Of a stretch of DNA of 8,158 nucleotides, positions 7,101-8,158 are shown in pieces; position 1 is the first letter of the stretch, and every line of letters starts with the position of its first letter. Both the position numbers and the translations under genes were made by a program. The stretch comes from Bacteroidales bacterium. Its GTDB lineage: Bacteria; Bacteroidota; Bacteroidia; Bacteroidales; UBA932. Under the pieces are notes generated by a model that was given only the letters and a program-made list of their open reading frames with translations, did not search any database and had not been told where the DNA came from. The stretch lies in assembly GCA_017551425.1 (NCBI GenBank), contig JAFZLQ010000014.1, positions 1-8,158 of the forward strand. The letters run 5' to 3'.

Positions 7101-7911
7101 TGCCGTCACTGGTGAGGACGGTAATATTGGCTTCTCCCGGCTTGACGCCCTTGACGACGCCTTTCTGGGTGACCGTTGCCGCAGCAGTATTGTCGCTTGC
7201 CCAGGTATAGCTTTGGTCTGTCGCCTCCTTGGGAGAAACCGTGGCGGTGAGAGTGACGGTATTGCCCTCTTCCACGGACACTTCTTCGGGAGAAATCGTT
7301 ATGGACGTCACCGGCACATATACGGTAACTACGCACTTGGCGGATTTGCTTCCTGCCGTCGCGGTGATGGTCACGGGGCCGCCGGCCTTGAGCGCCGTTA
7401 TCTTGCCCTCGATCACAGAAACCACCGAAGGGTTGGAAGACGCCCACGAGACTGTCTTGTCGGTGGCGTTTTCGGGATACACCGTAACATTCAGGAACAT
7501 GCTCTCGCCGAGATTCAGGGTCACTTCGGAAATGAGGTCCAGCGAAGTCACTTCCACAACGGGCTTGGAATACTGGGAAACAGACAGATTTATGCTTTTC
7601 CCGCCGCTCTTGAAGATTATGTCTCCGCTTCTTGACTTGACGCCGTCATTAGCCTCGCATTCGAGGTTGATCTTCCACTGGAAAGGAACGGTTGACGGCG
7701 ATATCGACACGACTGTGATCCAGTCGGGCTTGACGACATCCCATTTGGAGCCGCTTTTGAGCGTAACGGAGCCCGGGCCGCCCTGGAAGTCGAAGGCGAT
7801 GGAATCGCCGGACACAACTTCGAGGACATCGGGTTCAACCTCCTGGGTGAAGTCCGTGCAGGAAATCAATCCGAAGAGGCATGCTGCCATTAATGAAAAA
7901 AGTTTACGCAT
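4192..7911 (-). CDS. Large modular surface lipoprotein (BACON, Big_2, two FISUMP-like domains)
   Basis: This 1239-residue protein begins with a lipoprotein signal, a basic MRK, a hydrophobic core and the lipobox LISC with Cys18. It is probably exported by the Sec route and anchored in the outer membrane. Rough domain order: BACON-like (29-114; W57, W64, ending LSVSQ); Big_2 Ig-like modules at 118-200, 201-282 and 285-370 (motifs such as [11 protein letters not shown] and PxxAT); a divergent Ig-like module 371-453; another at 455-542; FISUMP-like domain 1 (547-741); a Big_2 module (744-828); FISUMP-like domain 2 (836-1025); a beta-rich, possibly lipocalin-like domain (1031-1205; starts WFLGQWKV); and a basic tail (1206-1239). 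BACON and Big_2 are binding or spacer modules, and FISUMP has a C-type-lectin-like fold, so a ligand-binding or adhesin role is inferred. No catalytic motif is seen. It follows a beta-barrel gene by 12 nt. Its stop overlaps that of lepA, and its 3' third looks more AT-rich than the neighbouring housekeeping genes. Confidence 0.9.
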   Translation of the reverse strand: MRKLFSLMAACLFGLISCTDFTQEVEPDVLEVVSGDSIAFDFQGGPGSVTLKSGSKWDVVKPDWITVVSISPSTVPFQWKINLECEANDGVKSRSGDIIFKSGGKSINLSVSQYSKPVVEVTSLDLISEVTLNLGESMFLNVTVYPENATDKTVSWASSNPSVVSVIEGKITALKAGGPVTITATAGSKSAKCVVTVYVPVTSITISPEEVSVEEGNTVTLTATVSPKEATDQSYTWASDNTAAATVTQKGVVKGVKPGEANITVLTSDGKRWGKCRVTVTNKTILVTNISIDPDDFYLAKGDSKQLTVNYSPSKATNKSVTWVSSNKSVATVDANGLVYGKGLGTATLTATTVDGGNRTATCTVRVVTPPSSITFDSNSYGVYVGDQLDLRGHYSVSPSGSYEGLALEIDDRNVASESWDMVIKGVSPGETTVRVRSAVKDGVTASFRIKVGNKVTGISVNPSSPTLTIGENRRVSVTFTPDNVLSKSMKWETNNSSVATIKSYDEDSAVIWGVKPGSAVLTVISDDNPSVRASVNVTVIDAYTQPETVDLGLSVKWGSFNIGSGSPEEPGRYFAWGETQTDWNYDWAHYLYCNGTGTSINKYNWYSGFGSVDNKTVLDREDDVAHMAFGGNWRMPTRDEWRELNQSCKWEWTQVNGVDGYKVTGKTIGYTDRSIFLPVTGVYRGESRGEKSTGYYWSSALTLYGTTVSRAYYEKFSQSLQGDWEIEERCLGMAVRPVFGTQAVPVTGISLDKELIRTSAGTQDVIKATVFPNDASDKSVHWESDDTSVATVDQNGLVKAVGSGLARITATTNNGGFTATCRVAVFQGYDYIDVPYAVDLGLSVKWAPCNIGARYEYEDGMYFAWGELNTQKDFSWNNYTLCNGSENSLTKYNSISTYGKVDNIKKLEYDDDPGYMLYGTDWHLPTRGQWEELVGLCTWTWTKRNNHYGYEVKGPNGNTIFLPASGYYRNKSCAGYGSSGYYWASEIESNYPSSAYLCSFDSNGQKPDSYSSRCYGLSVRAVTGEPDYDYEWFLGQWKVGTTANVNETWTISPYIYGQSYYISGIDGFEDKVPVDYNPNNATFRLTAHQNFKTTKIPYYGVYYDAVMSLVGCVSYNNTVGFVWGSYDDGGIYDYDILTGYISGSKIYLEPGSLTNIDGNSGNYPIVQFGFVIQYEDNYQQKQYYFNDYHPFLPQSITRTSYKYLKPARTQAANSSGSQPKGRWRTLKERLKVTKRQKF
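4252..4280 (+). other. Stem-loop 57 nt beyond the lepA stop, inside antisense coding sequence
   Basis: AGGCTGCGAAC (4252-4262) pairs with GTTCGCGGCCT (4270-4280) around a 7-nt loop, giving an 11-bp stem. In plus-strand RNA the single non-Watson-Crick position is a U-G wobble (4256 with 4276); in minus-strand RNA it is an A-C mismatch. The structure is therefore stronger in a lepA read-through transcript. No T run follows on the plus strand, so it is not a standard intrinsic terminator; it may slow polymerase or protect the lepA mRNA 3' end. A weaker 6-bp hairpin (GTACTT/AAGTAC, 4300-4316) comes next. Confidence 0.4.
4837..5406 (-). repeat. Segment coding FISUMP-like domain 2
   Basis: Residues 836-1025 of the lipoprotein, a diverged duplicate of domain 1 ([46 protein letters not shown]). 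It holds six cysteines: 883, 938 and 1015 match domain 1, while 850, 974 and 999 are extra. The head is separated from domain 1 by one Big_2 module (744-828). Confidence 0.75.
5689..6273 (-). repeat. Segment coding FISUMP-like domain 1
   Basis: Residues 547-741 of the lipoprotein. Landmarks shared with the second copy are [17 protein letters not shown], a CNG turn, KYN, VDN, MPTRDEW, a C-x-W-x-WT strand, GYKVTG, IFLP, TGYYWSS and a closing GMAVRPV. This is the Bacteroidales variant of the Fibrobacter succinogenes major paralogous domain. Three cysteines are present (594, 649, 731), all matched in the second copy. Confidence 0.75.
6286..7560 (-). repeat. Segment coding five consecutive Ig-like modules
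   Basis: Residues 118-542 of the lipoprotein consist of five consecutive modules of about 82-88 residues. The first three are clear Big_2 domains, each with a V-T-S/N-I-S opening, a TVS/NYSP-x-x-AT-(D/N) strand region, a (S/T)WxSSN/SDN turn, a V.G(V/K)xxG loop and a C-x-VTV final strand. The fourth (371-453) has drifted strongly, and the fifth (455-542) keeps the [11 protein letters not shown] turn. At the DNA level the modules are diverged, so these are old duplications and not recent tandem copies. They probably act as a stalk. Confidence 0.8.
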
Positions 7912-7923
7912 ATCTCTTACGGA

Positions 7924-8158
7924 TTAAAATGCAACGCCTATGCTGATACGGGGGGTGAGTCCCACGGGGAGGGCGTCAACCCTCTCCTTGTATGTGTAGT
8001 GTAGCCCGGACAGAATATTTGCCGTAGAATCGCTCCACACGCTGACGGCGGGATGGAAGAACGCCCCGACGTCCACCACGATGAAATCGGCTATGAGGAA
8101 CGACACGCCGAAAGGAATTCCGATGCCGTTGGTCTTGTACTTGCCGGTGCTCTGCGTA
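7924..8158 (-). CDS. C-terminal end of a probable outer-membrane beta-barrel protein (partial)
   Basis: The last 77 codons of a gene are visible, ending in TAA at 7926-7924. The frame stays open to the window's right edge, so the true start lies outside; an in-frame GTG at 8106 is only an internal codon. The sequence shows alternating short amphipathic beta strands: GIGIPFGVSFLI, FIVVDVGAFFHPAVSVW, ANILSGLHYTY and a final LTPRISIGVAF. The terminal phenylalanine at the end of an alternating strand is the signature recognised by the outer-membrane (BAM) insertion machinery. I infer an outer-membrane beta-barrel of the porin-like type common in Bacteroidales; the specific family is not recognisable from this piece. 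The following lipoprotein gene begins after only 12 nt (minus strand reading TCCGTAAGAGAT), so the two are very likely co-transcribed. Confidence 0.7.
   Translation of the reverse strand, partial: TQSTGKYKTNGIGIPFGVSFLIADFIVVDVGAFFHPAVSVWSDSTANILSGLHYTYKERVDALPVGLTPRISIGVAF

Noticed and set aside
6730..7635. 301-codon plus-strand frame opposite the lipoprotein
   Set aside because: Antisense to well-defined BACON and Big_2 modules; no recognisable protein features or start signals.

Overview
The window looks like chromosome of a member of the Bacteroidota, probably order Bacteroidales. The evidence is a LepA close to what I remember of the Bacteroides protein, TAnnTTTG-type -7 promoter boxes, a lipoprotein with a BACON module, tandem Big_2 Ig-like domains and FISUMP-type (Fib_succ_major) domains, and a short two-helix inner-membrane protein typical of that group. 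The housekeeping genes are visibly GC-rich, which would suit a Cryptobacteroides/Alistipes-like lineage, but genus assignment is only a guess.

Layout from left to right. (1) 1-236, minus: 5' part of a small membrane protein gene that runs off the window. (2) 237-553: a gene-free stretch dominated by a 13-copy tandem array of a 12-nt core with a period of 18, 20 or 22 bp. A possible terminator for the transketolase operon sits at its right edge. (3) 554-2348, minus: a split transketolase, with the N-terminal (diphosphate-binding) subunit upstream and the C-terminal subunit one nucleotide behind it. (4) 2349-2410: a very short divergent intergenic region in which the two -7 boxes form a 9-bp perfect inverted repeat. 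(5) 2411-4195, plus: lepA (elongation factor 4). (6) 4192-7911, minus: a 1239-residue surface-type lipoprotein, convergent with lepA, the two genes sharing a CTAG with a TAG stop on each strand. (7) 7924-8158, minus: the C-terminal end of a probable outer-membrane beta-barrel protein, 12 nt upstream of the lipoprotein gene and probably in its operon.

Functionally there are two separate parts. The tkt pair and lepA are central metabolism and translation, driven by overlapping back-to-back promoters. The right half is accessory envelope biology: a beta-barrel protein followed by a long modular lipoprotein carrying adhesive or ligand-binding domains (BACON, six Ig-like modules, two C-type-lectin-like FISUMP heads, one lipocalin-like beta domain). 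I see no RNA genes, insertion sequences, CRISPR array or phage genes. The least explained items are the tandem array, the symmetric divergent promoter, and the lipoprotein 3' end, where a basic tail is encoded opposite a stem-loop just past the lepA stop.
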